The notes under the pieces: model-generated
The model's input: the letters and a program-made list of their open reading frames with translations, nothing else
What the model was told of the DNA's origin: nothing
Databases searched by the model: none
Translations under genes and position numbers: made by a program
Origin: JAJXWB01 sp046349215
Lineage (GTDB): Bacteria; Pseudomonadota; Alphaproteobacteria; Rhizobiales; Beijerinckiaceae
Length of the DNA stretch: 64,000 bases
Assembly: GCA_046349215.1 (NCBI GenBank)
Contig: JAXMCV010000001.1
Coordinates: 620,001 to 684,000 of the forward strand
Reading direction: 5' to 3'
In this document: piece after piece, positions 25,402 to 34,855 of the stretch
How positions within the stretch are numbered: position 1 is the stretch's first letter
Layout: every line of letters begins with the position of its first letter

Positions 25402-26307
25402 TCAGCCGGCGCGCGGCGCCGGCCAGGCCCACATGCGGATCGGCGTCGCGACATTCTTGAGCTGTCGCACGCCGATGTCGTCGAGTTCGATCGCCGTGCG
25501 ACCGCGCAGGAACTGGTAGGCCTGATCCGTCGCCGCGACGCCGCGCGGCGGCGCAATCTCCTGGGCGCGCACGGCGAAAGCCACCGCTTCGCCGAGACGG
25601 TCCTGCTGGCTGACCACGACATCGCCGACCGCGACGCCGACGCGGAACCGCATGATCTCGCCCGGAAGAACCGTCTTCTCGAAGGCTGCCATGTCGGTCT
25701 GGAAGCGCACCGCCCACTCGACCGCATCGACGACGCTCGGGAATTCGACGAGCGCGCCGTCGCCGAGCATCTTGAACAGCACTCCGTTCCATTGCGCCAG
25801 GGTCGGCATGATGAGTTCGGCGAACAGCCTGTCGAGCGCGGCGAGCGTGGCGACCTCGTCCTCGTGCACGAAGCGACTGAAATCGACGAGATCGAAGGCG
25901 GCGATCGCGGCCAGCCGCCGCTCGGCATTGCGCCCGGGCGACCATTTACTGCGCCTGAGGATCGAGCGGATGCGTGCGACGAGTTCCCGCAATTCGCAGG
26001 GCTTGGCGAGATAATCGTCGGCGCCGAGTTCGAGACCGACCACCCGGTCGATGGCGCTGGCCGTGGCGGTCAGCATGATGACGGGACATCCGCAATTCTG
26101 TTTCAGGAACCGGATGAGCGAAAGCCCGTCCTCTCCGGGCATGTTGAGATCGAGCACGACAAGTTCAGGCGTCGCGCTTCGCAAGGCGTCCCGCAAGCCT
26201 TCGCCGCCGTCGCACAGGACCGGCGCAAACCCGTGCATGGCGAGATAATCGCCCACCATTTCGCGAGCGTCCGCATCGTCGTCGACGACAAAAATCGTCT
26301 GGCTCAT
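25402..26307 (-). CDS. Receiver domain fused to class III nucleotide cyclase domain
   Basis: This 301-residue protein has an N-terminal receiver (FVVDDDADAREMV, phospho-Asp in LVVLDLNMPGEDG, Lys in YLAKPCEL). A class III adenylate/guanylate cyclase domain follows from about residue 130. The first metal Asp is in AFDLVDFS, and the second, with the substrate Lys, in LFKMLGDGALVEF. The later Asp and Arg are present (SQQDRLG; AVRAQ), but the usual Asn before the transition-state Arg is Ala. It may be a slow cyclase or a degenerate signalling domain. The start overlaps the kinase stop by ATGA, so it is the output gene of the operon. Confidence 0.88.
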   Translation of the reverse strand: MSQTIFVVDDDADAREMVGDYLAMHGFAPVLCDGGEGLRDALRSATPELVVLDLNMPGEDGLSLIRFLKQNCGCPVIMLTATASAIDRVVGLELGADDYLAKPCELRELVARIRSILRRSKWSPGRNAERRLAAIAAFDLVDFSRFVHEDEVATLAALDRLFAELIMPTLAQWNGVLFKMLGDGALVEFPSVVDAVEWAVRFQTDMAAFEKTVLPGEIMRFRVGVAVGDVVVSQQDRLGEAVAFAVRAQEIAPPRGVAATDQAYQFLRGRTAIELDDIGVRQLKNVATPIRMWAWPAPRAG

Positions 26308-28052
26308 CCCACGATTCCCGGTGTTGTCTTGAGCCGGACCGTCATGATCGCCCCGCCCCCGTCGCCGGTGACAACCTCGATCGAGCCCCCGTGCAGGTCG
26401 ACGATCCGTTTGACGATCGAGAGGCCGAGGCCCGTCGAGTTTTCGCCGCCCGTCGGGCGGGCGGACAGGCGCTGGAAGCGACCGAACAGCCGGGCCAGAT
26501 CGTCCGGCTGAAAGCCCGGCCCGGAATCCGACACGCGCACAACGTTGCCGTCGGCGCCCGCGAAGACCTCGACGACGATCCGTCCGCCGACCGGCGAATA
26601 TTTGACGGCATTGCTGACGAGATTGTCGATTGCCTCGCGTATTCGCTCCGGATCGCATTCGGTCGGCAGCGACGTCGGCATGGACAGCACAAGAGTCTGG
26701 CTCTTGCGTTCGGCGAGCGGCCGATTGGCCTCGACAACCTCGCGCACCAGCGCATCGAGATCGACGGATTCCTTGCGAACGGTAATGTCGAGCGCGTCCG
26801 CCATCGCGTCCGAGATGAGTTCGTCGATCATCGCGGTTAGACGCAGCGCCGAACTCCGGATGTTACGAAGATGTGGCGAGGAGGCCTTGGCGCCCTCGGC
26901 GTCGCGCGCCAGAAGCTCTTCCAGGATTTCCGATCGTCCGAGAATCACGTTCAGCGGGTTTTTCAGGTCGTGCGCGACCTTGCCGAGCACTTCGCTCTGG
27001 AAAGAGTTGACCTGCCGGACCCTTCTCCATTGGGCTTCGAGCCGGCGGTTGGCGGCCAGAAGTTCCGCGGTGCGCGCGTCGACACGCCGCTCCAGCTCGG
27101 CATTGGCCTTTTCGAGCTGCGAGTAGAGAACGACATTGTCGAAGGCGATCGACAGACGGCTGCAGAACACCTCCACGAGCGCCCTGTCCGTTTCGGTCAG
27201 CCGCTTCGGCGCTTCGAGAAAAACGACGACCTCGGCTCCGCTCTGGGTGGACACGTAGAGCACGGTGCGCCTTTCGTGGAATTCGGTTCGCCTGGTCGAA
27301 AACGCCTTGTGCACGAGATCGAGCAGGTCGCGATCGAGACCCTCGTGCGGCCCGGCGCCCACGCAGGTCGAGTAGCAACCAGAGCCCGCAAGCACGGCAA
27401 GCTCGCGTTCGTCGGCGCCGACATCCCGCAGGATCAGAATGCCCTGGCAGTCGACGGCCAGCAGCGACGATATCTGCGTGAGCACGCCTTCGGCGAGACG
27501 CTGCATCGAATGGAAATCGAACAGCGTCGGCGTCGCGTCTATGATGATCTCTAGACCGCGCCGCGTCTCGATCATGCTGCGGAGCTGCTGGTGGCTGCGC
27601 AGCGCCGCGGTCAGCGCCGTGAACAACTTGTCGGCCGTGAGTTCGGTCTTGGCCTTGTAGTCGTTGATGTCGTAGTCGACGATCACCTGGCGCTCCGGCG
27701 CCTGCCCCGGTTCGCCGGTGCGCAGGATGATGCGCACGGCCTCGTTGCCGAGATCGCGACGGATGTAGTCGACCAGTTCGAGACCCGCCCGGTCGGTTTC
27801 CATCACCACGTCCAGCAAGATTACCGCGATGTCCGGCGTCGTCTCCAGCAGGAGCCGGCCTTCCGCGGCCGAATAGGCCGAAAGGAGTTCGATGCCGTCG
27901 CCTTCCAGCGCATAGTCGTAGAGCGCGAAACGCGTGCCGTCGTGCACAGAAGCGTCGTCGTCGACGATCGCGACCTTCCAGGTTCGCGCCTCCGGCCGCT
28001 GCGGCGGCGGGGCGTCGTCCTCCACGATCCGTATGATGTCGTCGTCGTTCAT
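26304..28052 (-). CDS. Soluble histidine kinase: REC-DUF3369-HisKA-HATPase
   Basis: This 582-residue protein starts with an acidic segment and a receiver domain (VAIVDDDASVHDGT, phospho-Asp in VILLDVVME). A DUF3369 sensory domain follows (DYDINDYKAKTEL near residue 135), then a coiled-coil linker. The HisKA box is KVAHDLKNPLNVIL near residue 375. ATPase boxes are NLVSNAVKYSP, DSGPGF and STGLGLSIV. It has no membrane segment. Its start overlaps the upstream kinase stop and its stop overlaps the cyclase start. It probably receives phosphate from the membrane kinase and passes it to the receiver-cyclase; the direction is inferred. Confidence 0.93.
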   Translation of the reverse strand: MNDDDIIRIVEDDAPPPQRPEARTWKVAIVDDDASVHDGTRFALYDYALEGDGIELLSAYSAAEGRLLLETTPDIAVILLDVVMETDRAGLELVDYIRRDLGNEAVRIILRTGEPGQAPERQVIVDYDINDYKAKTELTADKLFTALTAALRSHQQLRSMIETRRGLEIIIDATPTLFDFHSMQRLAEGVLTQISSLLAVDCQGILILRDVGADERELAVLAGSGCYSTCVGAGPHEGLDRDLLDLVHKAFSTRRTEFHERRTVLYVSTQSGAEVVVFLEAPKRLTETDRALVEVFCSRLSIAFDNVVLYSQLEKANAELERRVDARTAELLAANRRLEAQWRRVRQVNSFQSEVLGKVAHDLKNPLNVILGRSEILEELLARDAEGAKASSPHLRNIRSSALRLTAMIDELISDAMADALDITVRKESVDLDALVREVVEANRPLAERKSQTLVLSMPTSLPTECDPERIREAIDNLVSNAVKYSPVGGRIVVEVFAGADGNVVRVSDSGPGFQPDDLARLFGRFQRLSARPTGGENSTGLGLSIVKRIVDLHGGSIEVVTGDGGGAIMTVRLKTTPGIVG

Positions 28053-30097
28053 GGCGCGGCCTGCACCCCTGCGTCTTCCGCCGCAAATTGCGGCGCCACT
28101 CTCGGCAGGACCATGCGAAATGTCACACCGTTCCCCGGCGTCGACGTCAGGGCGATGCGGCCGCCGAGCCTGTTTGTCACGATGTTGTGAACGATGTGGA
28201 GGCCGAGGCCAGTGCCGCCCCGTCCGCGCGCGGTGGTGAAGAACGGATCGAAGGCGCGACGCTTCACGTCCTCGGTCATGCCCTGCCCGTTGTCGGCGAA
28301 TTCGATTTCGATGCTTTCGGGATCGCTCTGCCGGACGACGATCGAAATGGCTCCTTCGGCATTCGACCTGAACGCGTGATTGACCGCGTTGAGCGTGAGG
28401 TTGGTCAGCACCTGCCCCCACGAGCCCGGATAGCTGTTGATCGAAAGATCGGGCGGACAATCGATCGTCAGCGCGATGTTGCGCTTGCTGAGCGTCGGTC
28501 TCAAGCTCAGCATGATCTGGTCGGTAAGCGTCTTCATGTCGAACGCCCGACGCTCGGCGTGGCTGCGGTCGACGGCGACCTGCTTGAAAGACTGGATGAG
28601 TTCAGCCGCCCGATGAAGGTTCGCAAGCAGCATGTTGGCCGCCTCGCGATTGCCGTCGACGAATTCCGTCAACCGGGACCGTCTGAGTTCGCCGCGCTTG
28701 ATCTCCTCGCCGAAATTTTCGCAACGGCGGGCAAGGCTCGAAGCGACTGTGACGCTGATCCCGACCGGATTGTTCACTTCGTGCGCCACGCCAGCGACCA
28801 GGCCGCCCAGAGCGGCAAGCTTTTCGGCCTCGATCAGGCTGTTTTGCGTGGCGCGCAATTCCTCGTAGGCGACCTCGGTGCGACGCTTGGAGGCGAGCAG
28901 ATCGGATTCGGTGCGCAGTTTGGAGATCGCGTTCTCACGGAACACCTCCACAGCTCGCGCCATCTCTCCGATCTCGTCGCGCGCCTGCGTGCCGACGACC
29001 CGCAGGTCGAGCCTGCCCCGCACGATCGCCTTCATCGACCGCATGATTTCCCGTAAGGGCGCGCTGATCGATCGTGCGAAGAGGGTGCCGAAGAAGCCGA
29101 TCACGGCGAGCGAGACCAAAGTCACGATGGCGATGCCCGTGAAGACGCGGCTGAGCGCGCGGTCGAACTGGTCCTGGACGCGCGTTTCCCGATCCCGCAT
29201 GCTCGCCGAAAGCGCCTCGGCAAGTTCGGACATTTCGGTCTGGCTGCGATCGACCACATCATGAAGAAGCCGGCTCTGCTCATCGAATTTTTCGGTGAGT
29301 TTCTGCACGCCTTCCTTCAATTGCCTGGCGCGGATCTGCAGGCGCTGCAGGGCGCTGCGCTGAATGTCCGCATCGGCGAGATCGAGCATCACCGGAATGG
29401 TGTTGACGATCGTATCCAGATTGCCGAGCGCCTCGTTGGCGGCGTCCGAGGAAATCGAAAGGTAATACGAATTGATCGCGACGGCCGTCGTCGCGAAAGC
29501 CTCTCGCGACTTGGACAGCGGCGCGGCGATCAGAGCGGCGCGATCTGAAATCGTGCTTTCGAGAATCGCATACAGCCCGCTCATCTCGCGCGAGGGCTTC
29601 AGCACCTGCTCCTCGTACAGGGTGGTCGTTTCCGAACGCGCGGCGCGCAGCCGGTCGAAACCCGAAACAAGCCTGTTGGTCAGGTCGCGCAGCGCCTGCG
29701 CATGCGCAGCCAGGGCTTCATCGGTCGTGGCCCTCAGGTACAGGTCGCCCGTGATCGAACTCCATCGCGCCTCGATCTCGGCCAGAACCTCGGGCGTCGG
29801 CTGGATGAAATAGCGGTGGATGAGCGACTGGACCCGGCCGGCCTCCGTCTCGATCGTCGCAACGAGGCGCTCGGACGCCCGGACCCGCTGCAATTCCGTC
29901 CAGGTCTCGTTCACGAGACGCGAACTGACCCACAGCAGGACGGCGAGAACGAGAATGACAGCGACATTGATCGCCGCCACGAGGAAGATGCGCGGCCTGA
30001 TCGGTATCCGGCGGACGAGACCTTCGAATGGAAAGCCGCCCCCGGATTGCGCCGGGCTCTCCGGAGCCTGCGACGGCGTGGCCGGCGCCGCGGTCAC
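28049..30097 (-). CDS. Membrane histidine kinase with HAMP domain
   Basis: This 682-residue protein has a first membrane segment near residues 38-60 and a long periplasmic helical sensor region (about 60-315). A second membrane segment near 316-338 is followed by HAMP. The HisKA box is GLVAGVAHEVNNPVG near residue 445; ATPase boxes are NLTLNAVNHAF, DNGQGM and GGTGLGLHIV. The GTG start overlaps the binding-protein stop as GTGA. The neighbouring DctP-like protein suggests the sensor domain reads the ligand-loaded binding protein. Confidence 0.93.
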   Translation of the reverse strand: MTAAPATPSQAPESPAQSGGGFPFEGLVRRIPIRPRIFLVAAINVAVILVLAVLLWVSSRLVNETWTELQRVRASERLVATIETEAGRVQSLIHRYFIQPTPEVLAEIEARWSSITGDLYLRATTDEALAAHAQALRDLTNRLVSGFDRLRAARSETTTLYEEQVLKPSREMSGLYAILESTISDRAALIAAPLSKSREAFATTAVAINSYYLSISSDAANEALGNLDTIVNTIPVMLDLADADIQRSALQRLQIRARQLKEGVQKLTEKFDEQSRLLHDVVDRSQTEMSELAEALSASMRDRETRVQDQFDRALSRVFTGIAIVTLVSLAVIGFFGTLFARSISAPLREIMRSMKAIVRGRLDLRVVGTQARDEIGEMARAVEVFRENAISKLRTESDLLASKRRTEVAYEELRATQNSLIEAEKLAALGGLVAGVAHEVNNPVGISVTVASSLARRCENFGEEIKRGELRRSRLTEFVDGNREAANMLLANLHRAAELIQSFKQVAVDRSHAERRAFDMKTLTDQIMLSLRPTLSKRNIALTIDCPPDLSINSYPGSWGQVLTNLTLNAVNHAFRSNAEGAISIVVRQSDPESIEIEFADNGQGMTEDVKRRAFDPFFTTARGRGGTGLGLHIVHNIVTNRLGGRIALTSTPGNGVTFRMVLPRVAPQFAAEDAGVQAAP

Positions 30098-31098
30098 TTC
30101 ACGGCGCGGATGCGTTCGACCAGAACGCGGATTCGATCATTCTGCATGGCCTGGTCGTAGATCGGCTTCATCGCCGCCTCGAACGGCGCGCGGTCGAAAT
30201 TCTCGACGATCTTGTTGCCCTCGGTGCGCGCCTCCTCGCGCGCCCGCGCCTCCCAGGCGAGCCATTGTCCGCGCATGAACCGGCTGGATTCCCTGGCAGC
30301 CGCCATGAAGATTTCCTGGTCGGAAGGCGCAAGTCCCTCCCAGGCCTTCTGGGATATCACGAGAAGCTCCGGCGCCATGGAATGTTCGGTCAGCGTGTAG
30401 TAGCGGGCGATCTTGTAGTGTCCCGTCGTCACGTAAGACGGCCAGTTGTTCTCGGCGCCGTCGATGATGCCCGTGGAGAGACCGGTGAGCACCTGACCGT
30501 AGGCCAGCGGCACCGGCTCGGCGCCGATCGCCTTCATCATCTGCTGCTGCAGTTCCGATTGCTGGATGCGGATGCGCAGACCCTTCGCGTCAGCGAGCGT
30601 ATTGATCGGCCGAACGCTATTGTAGATCGAGCGCGATCCGGAATCGTAGAATGCGAGGCCAACGAGGCCGTGCGGTTTGAGGGAAGCGAGAATTTCCTGG
30701 CCGATCGGTCCGTCGAGCACCGCCCAAAGATGGTCGTTCGAGCGGAACAGGAACGGAAGGCTGAGGACGCTGATCTCGGGAGTCAGTGCAGAGAGCGGCG
30801 CCGCATTGACCCGATTGATGTCGATTGCGCCGGCGCGAGTCTGCTCGATCGTTTCCTTTTCCTCGCCGAGTTGACGGGAATGGAACACGGTCACGCGATG
30901 GCGGCCATTGCTGCGTTGCGCGATCAGACGGCTCATGTAGTCGATCGCCTGCACCGTCGGATAATCGGCGGTCTGGATATCGGCGGCGCGAAAATCGCGC
31001 GCGGCGGCGGGGGGCGCCGAGGCCCCTCCGGCCAGCGACGCGCCGGCGAGTGCGACGACGCCCAGGCTTCGTATCATCGAAGCGATTCGCACAGCCAT
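30094..31098 (-). CDS. TRAP-type periplasmic binding protein (DctP family), sensor-linked
   Basis: This 334-residue protein has a signal peptide (MAVRIASMIRSLGVVALAGASLAGGASA) and a DctP fold. Landmarks are SRQLGEEKETIEQTRAGAIDINRV, the binding-site Arg region LRIRIQQSEL, and YGQVLTGLSTGIIDGAENN. DctP proteins bind organic acids such as C4-dicarboxylates or sialic acid for TRAP uptake. No DctQ or DctM is encoded nearby. Instead it is the first gene of an operon with two kinases and a receiver-cyclase, so it probably serves as an external ligand sensor. The ATG at 31098 has a GGGGGAAAACGAAG ribosome region. Confidence 0.93.
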   Translation of the reverse strand: MAVRIASMIRSLGVVALAGASLAGGASAPPAAARDFRAADIQTADYPTVQAIDYMSRLIAQRSNGRHRVTVFHSRQLGEEKETIEQTRAGAIDINRVNAAPLSALTPEISVLSLPFLFRSNDHLWAVLDGPIGQEILASLKPHGLVGLAFYDSGSRSIYNSVRPINTLADAKGLRIRIQQSELQQQMMKAIGAEPVPLAYGQVLTGLSTGIIDGAENNWPSYVTTGHYKIARYYTLTEHSMAPELLVISQKAWEGLAPSDQEIFMAAARESSRFMRGQWLAWEARAREEARTEGNKIVENFDRAPFEAAMKPIYDQAMQNDRIRVLVERIRAVK

Positions 31099-31261
31099 TT
31101 CTTCGTTTTCCCCCAACGGCATAGCATCCTGAGGCAAAACCGCGGGGCAATCAATAATGGCCGGCCCCTTCACGGCTCGTTGGCGCCGCCGGCCCCTTGT
31201 CACGCCCACGCCTCCAGCGCAGACTTGTCCGCGCCGGCCTGTCGATGGCGCGTTGCGGAAT

Positions 31262-32326
31262 ATGGGGGACCATTTGGCCAAGCGCGCGTCGTTCGTCGCC
31301 GCTCTGACGACCCTGCTATTGTCGCCGTTCGAAGCCGGCGCGTGCCCGGTATGCCTCGGCACGGCGAACGATACGCCCTCCATCGTCCGGCAAATCGGGA
31401 ACGCCTCGACAGTCGTAGTCGCGCGGGCGACGCAATCACCGCGCAAATTCAGGATCGTCGGGATTCTCAAGGGATCCTCAAGGGTCCCGGACGAAGTGCA
31501 GATCGCGGCTGTGGACATGCCATCGTCGTCTTTCGCTCCCGGCTCGCTTGTCGCGCTCGGCCGGCATCCTCTTCTCACGAACTGGACGCCGATCGCGGAA
31601 GTATCCGAAGAACATGTCGACTGGCTGAAACGCCTCGCCGCGATGAAACGCGAGTCGGAACTGGACAAGGAAGGCTGGCGAGCGCGGGCGAGAAACTTCG
31701 CGGCCGAATTGTTCGACCCGGCGCCGCTTGTTTCCGGCAACGCCCGGCGCGAGATCGCCGCTGCTCCCTATGACGCGATCCGCAGCCTCGCCGGCCGCAT
31801 CGAACCGGCGCGGATCATGGCGGAACTCGCGCGGCCCGAAAGCGGGCCGGACGCTGCCCTCTACCTCGTGCTCCTCGGCGCTTCAGCGGATTCCAGCGCT
31901 GCGACCTATATCAAGGAGCGCGCAAGATCGATCCGGAGCTTGCCCGAACGGGACGCGGCTGCGCTGTTCACCGCATGGCTCGAAATCGACACCCCAACCG
32001 CGCTCGAATTCGCAGGCCGCATGCTGCGCGAGACAACGACGCCAACATCACTCGTCATCGCCCTGTTCACTGGATTGCGCACGCAGGGCGATCTTCCCGA
32101 CAAACGCGACCGGATCGTCGATTTCTACAGGGGCCTGATTGCGGATGCGCCGATGCGCGTTGGTTACATCGCAAACGACCTGCAGGCCTGGCGCGTGTGG
32201 GCATTGGCTCCGCGGGTCGCTGATGTCGCCGGATCGCCCGGCGTGGACGAAAGCGCCCGCCTTCTTGCAGGCGTCTACGTCCGCGCAGCCCGGGACGGGC
32301 AGCCGGTCGAAACGCGAACTCAATGA
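31262..32326 (+). CDS. Secreted protein of unknown function, 354 aa
   Basis: The start at 31262 (MGDHLAKRASFVAALTTLLLSPFEAGA) gives a signal peptide followed at once by CPVCLG, a CxxC pair. A beta-rich segment (TVVVARATQSPRKFRIVGILKG) comes next. From about residue 140 to the end it is helical, with the look of HEAT-like repeats. An open frame extends upstream to 31157 but is basic and not protein-like. I do not recognise the family. It is divergent from the sensory operon and 25 bp upstream of an amidohydrolase, so the two may share a transcript. Confidence 0.7.
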   Translation: MGDHLAKRASFVAALTTLLLSPFEAGACPVCLGTANDTPSIVRQIGNASTVVVARATQSPRKFRIVGILKGSSRVPDEVQIAAVDMPSSSFAPGSLVALGRHPLLTNWTPIAEVSEEHVDWLKRLAAMKRESELDKEGWRARARNFAAELFDPAPLVSGNARREIAAAPYDAIRSLAGRIEPARIMAELARPESGPDAALYLVLLGASADSSAATYIKERARSIRSLPERDAAALFTAWLEIDTPTALEFAGRMLRETTTPTSLVIALFTGLRTQGDLPDKRDRIVDFYRGLIADAPMRVGYIANDLQAWRVWALAPRVADVAGSPGVDESARLLAGVYVRAARDGQPVETRTQ

Positions 32327-32351
32327 ATTATGTGTCGGGAGAAATCTAACC

Positions 32352-34064
32352 ATGAGGCCTGCGCGACTTCTACTTGCAACGACGACGCTATTTGCATGTA
32401 TTTCCGCACCGATCGCGCGAGCGCAATATGCCGAAGCCGCCGACACGATCTATCTCGGCACGATCCTGACGATGAACGACAAGCTGCCGAATGCGGAGGC
32501 CGTCGCCGTCAAAGCCGGGCGCATTCTCGCGGTGGGCCCGCGGGATACGGTCACCGATCGCCACAAGGGCGGGAATACAAGAGTGATCGACCTCCAGGAC
32601 AAGACGCTCCTTCCCGGATTCATCGACGGTCACAGCCATTATTTCAGCGCGCTCAGCGTCGCCAACCAGGTGAACGTTTATCCGCCGCCAGCGGGACCGG
32701 GGAAGGATGCGGCGAGCATCGTCGCCGAAATCGTCAAGTTCCGCGATGCGAGAAAAATCCCGGAGGGCGAGATCATCCAGGCCTACGGCTATGACGACAC
32801 CGTCATGGCGAAAGGCGAACTCCTGAACCGGGGCCACCTCGACGCCGCCTTCCCCAAAAATCCGGTCATGGTCAATCATGTGTCGATGCATGGCGCCGTG
32901 CTGAACTCGGCGGCCCTCAAGAAGTATGGAATCACCGCTGAAACGAAGACCCCGCCCGGCGGCGTCATCGTCCGGAAGGACGGCTCGCAGGAGCCTTGGG
33001 GACTCATCATGGAGACCGCCTATCTGCCGGTCTTCGCGGCGCTGCCCAAGCCGACGCCACAACAGGAAATCGAATTCACGCGCGCGGCGCAGCTTCTCTA
33101 CGCGTCCAATGGCATTACGACGGCCCAGGAAGGCTCGACCCGCGCCGGCGATCTGGCCGTGATGCAGCGCGCCGCCAATGCGGGCGCCAATATCATCGAT
33201 GTCGTCTCCTACCCTTTCATCACCGATCTCGACGAGGTCCTGAAGACCAACCCGGTCGCGACTTTCGGCGCCTACAAGAACCGGCTGAAGATCGGCGGCG
33301 TGAAGATCACGACCGACGGCTCGCCGCAGGGGCGGACCGCCTTTTTCACGAAGCCTTATCTGACGGGCGGACCGTCGGGCGAAAAGGACTGGCGGGGCGA
33401 GCCCACCTTCCCCGAGGAAGCCGCCAAACAGATGATCAAGAAGGTCTACGACCTTCGCGTGCCTTTGATCATCCATGCCAACGGCGATGCGGCGATCGAC
33501 CTCGTGCTGCGCGGGCATGAATTCGCTGCTGGCAATGACCCGACGCGCGACAGAAACACGACGGTCATCCACTCCCAATTCGTGCGGAAGGACCAGCTCG
33601 ACAAATACGCAAAGTACAAGATCAGGCCGTCGTTCTACACGCTGCATACCTATTATTTTGCAGATGCGCACATCGCCAATCGCGGGAAGGATCAGGCACA
33701 GTTCATCAGCCCGATGAAGGCGGCGCTGGCCCGGGGCATTGCGCCGACGAACCACACGGATTTTGTCGTCGTGCCGCTCGACCAGATGTTCATGCTGTGG
33801 TCGGCCGCAAACCGCGTCTCACGAGGCGGCGAGGTCATCGGCGCCGACCAGCGCGCGACGCCATTGGAAGGGCTGAAGGCGATGACGATCAATGGCGCGC
33901 GTCAATACGGCGAAGACGCCACGAAAGGTTCGATCGAGCCCGGCAAACTCGCGGACTTCGTCATCCTCGACAAGAACCCGCTCAAAGTGAAGCCGATGGA
34001 GATCAAGGACATCAAGATCGTCGAGACGATCAAGGAAGGCGCGACGATCTGGCCGGCCAAATGA
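32352..34064 (+). CDS. Exported amidohydrolase (YtcJ-like, amidohydrolase family 3)
   Basis: This 570-residue protein has a signal peptide (MRPARLLLATTTLFACISAPIARA) and the metal-dependent hydrolase fold. The first metal motif is LPGFIDGHSHYF near residue 95; further ligands are in IHANGDAAID and HSQFVRKDQL, and the late motif is TNHTDFV. The C-terminal strand KLADFVILDKNPL is typical. YtcJ-like enzymes cleave amide or related bonds in small molecules; substrate unknown. The export signal is unusual for the catabolic members and suggests periplasmic action. Confidence 0.9.
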   Translation: MRPARLLLATTTLFACISAPIARAQYAEAADTIYLGTILTMNDKLPNAEAVAVKAGRILAVGPRDTVTDRHKGGNTRVIDLQDKTLLPGFIDGHSHYFSALSVANQVNVYPPPAGPGKDAASIVAEIVKFRDARKIPEGEIIQAYGYDDTVMAKGELLNRGHLDAAFPKNPVMVNHVSMHGAVLNSAALKKYGITAETKTPPGGVIVRKDGSQEPWGLIMETAYLPVFAALPKPTPQQEIEFTRAAQLLYASNGITTAQEGSTRAGDLAVMQRAANAGANIIDVVSYPFITDLDEVLKTNPVATFGAYKNRLKIGGVKITTDGSPQGRTAFFTKPYLTGGPSGEKDWRGEPTFPEEAAKQMIKKVYDLRVPLIIHANGDAAIDLVLRGHEFAAGNDPTRDRNTTVIHSQFVRKDQLDKYAKYKIRPSFYTLHTYYFADAHIANRGKDQAQFISPMKAALARGIAPTNHTDFVVVPLDQMFMLWSAANRVSRGGEVIGADQRATPLEGLKAMTINGARQYGEDATKGSIEPGKLADFVILDKNPLKVKPMEIKDIKIVETIKEGATIWPAK

Positions 34065-34095
34065 CGGCCGGTTAGCGTTCAGGCCGCGCGCCGAT

Positions 34096-34791
34096 TCAAC
34101 CGGCGCGATACAGCGTTGACGCGACGGCGGCGTAATCCGCGATCGGCGTCTCGCCTGCAATCGTCTTGGTGCCGAGAGAGACGAGCGGCGTGGCGCCGGC
34201 CGGCATGTAGACGTCGACGCGCGAGCCGAAGCGGATGAGGCCGATGCGCTGGCCAGTCGCCACGCTCTCGCCTTCCTTGGAGAAGGAGACGATGCGCCGC
34301 GCGATCAGGCCGGCGATCTGCACGACGCCAAAAGTTCCGCGCGTCGTGTCGATCACGAAGCCGTTGCGCTCGTTGTCCTCGCTCGCCTTGTCGAGATCGG
34401 CGTTGACGAACAGGCCGGGCTTGTAGGCGATGCGCGCGATGCGGCCGGGGATCGGCGCGCGGTTCACGTGGCAGTCGAACACCGACATGAAGATCGACAC
34501 GCGCTGCATGGGCGCCGCGCCGAGGCCGAGTTCAGGCGGCGGCGCGAAGGCGCCGATCGAGCAGACATAGCCGTCGGCTGGCGCGACCACGAGGCCGTCG
34601 CGGTCGGGCGTGACGCGCGGCGGATCGCGGAAGAAATAGGCGCACCAGAGCGTCAGCAGCGCGCCGATCCAGCCGAGCGGCGGCCAGAACCAGTGCAGGA
34701 TCAGCGAGCCGATCGCGAAAGCCGCAATGAAAACATAGCCTTCGGGATGGATCGGGACGATCTGGCGACGGACGGAATCGTAGAGGGACAT
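34096..34791 (-). CDS. psd: Phosphatidylserine decarboxylase
   Basis: This 231-residue proenzyme belongs to the short PSD form. The self-cleavage site that makes the pyruvoyl group is the Gly-Ser of LIRFGSRVDVY near residue 190. One or two membrane helices lie near residues 20-60 (FIAAFAIGSLILHWFWPP). It makes phosphatidylethanolamine from phosphatidylserine at the inner membrane. The start at 34791 follows a GGAACCCCC spacer. The Atm1-type exporter gene lies 64 bp upstream in the same direction. The expected partner pssA is not in the window. Confidence 0.95.
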   Translation of the reverse strand: MSLYDSVRRQIVPIHPEGYVFIAAFAIGSLILHWFWPPLGWIGALLTLWCAYFFRDPPRVTPDRDGLVVAPADGYVCSIGAFAPPPELGLGAAPMQRVSIFMSVFDCHVNRAPIPGRIARIAYKPGLFVNADLDKASEDNERNGFVIDTTRGTFGVVQIAGLIARRIVSFSKEGESVATGQRIGLIRFGSRVDVYMPAGATPLVSLGTKTIAGETPIADYAAVASTLYRAG

Positions 34792-34855
34792 GGGGGTTCC
34801 TGTGCCTTGCGGCGCTCTCATGCCACCGGCGGAGGGCAATGTCACGCGATCAGGT

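Noticed and set aside
23057..25945. A 962-codon open frame on the minus strand
   Set aside because: It is antisense to the FeeM-like gene and ccoG, both of which have clear family motifs; its composition is that of a shadow frame.
31099..31740. Long N-terminal extension of the DctP-like gene
   Set aside because: It lacks similarity, overlaps the divergent secreted-protein gene, and would bury the signal peptide that begins at 31098.
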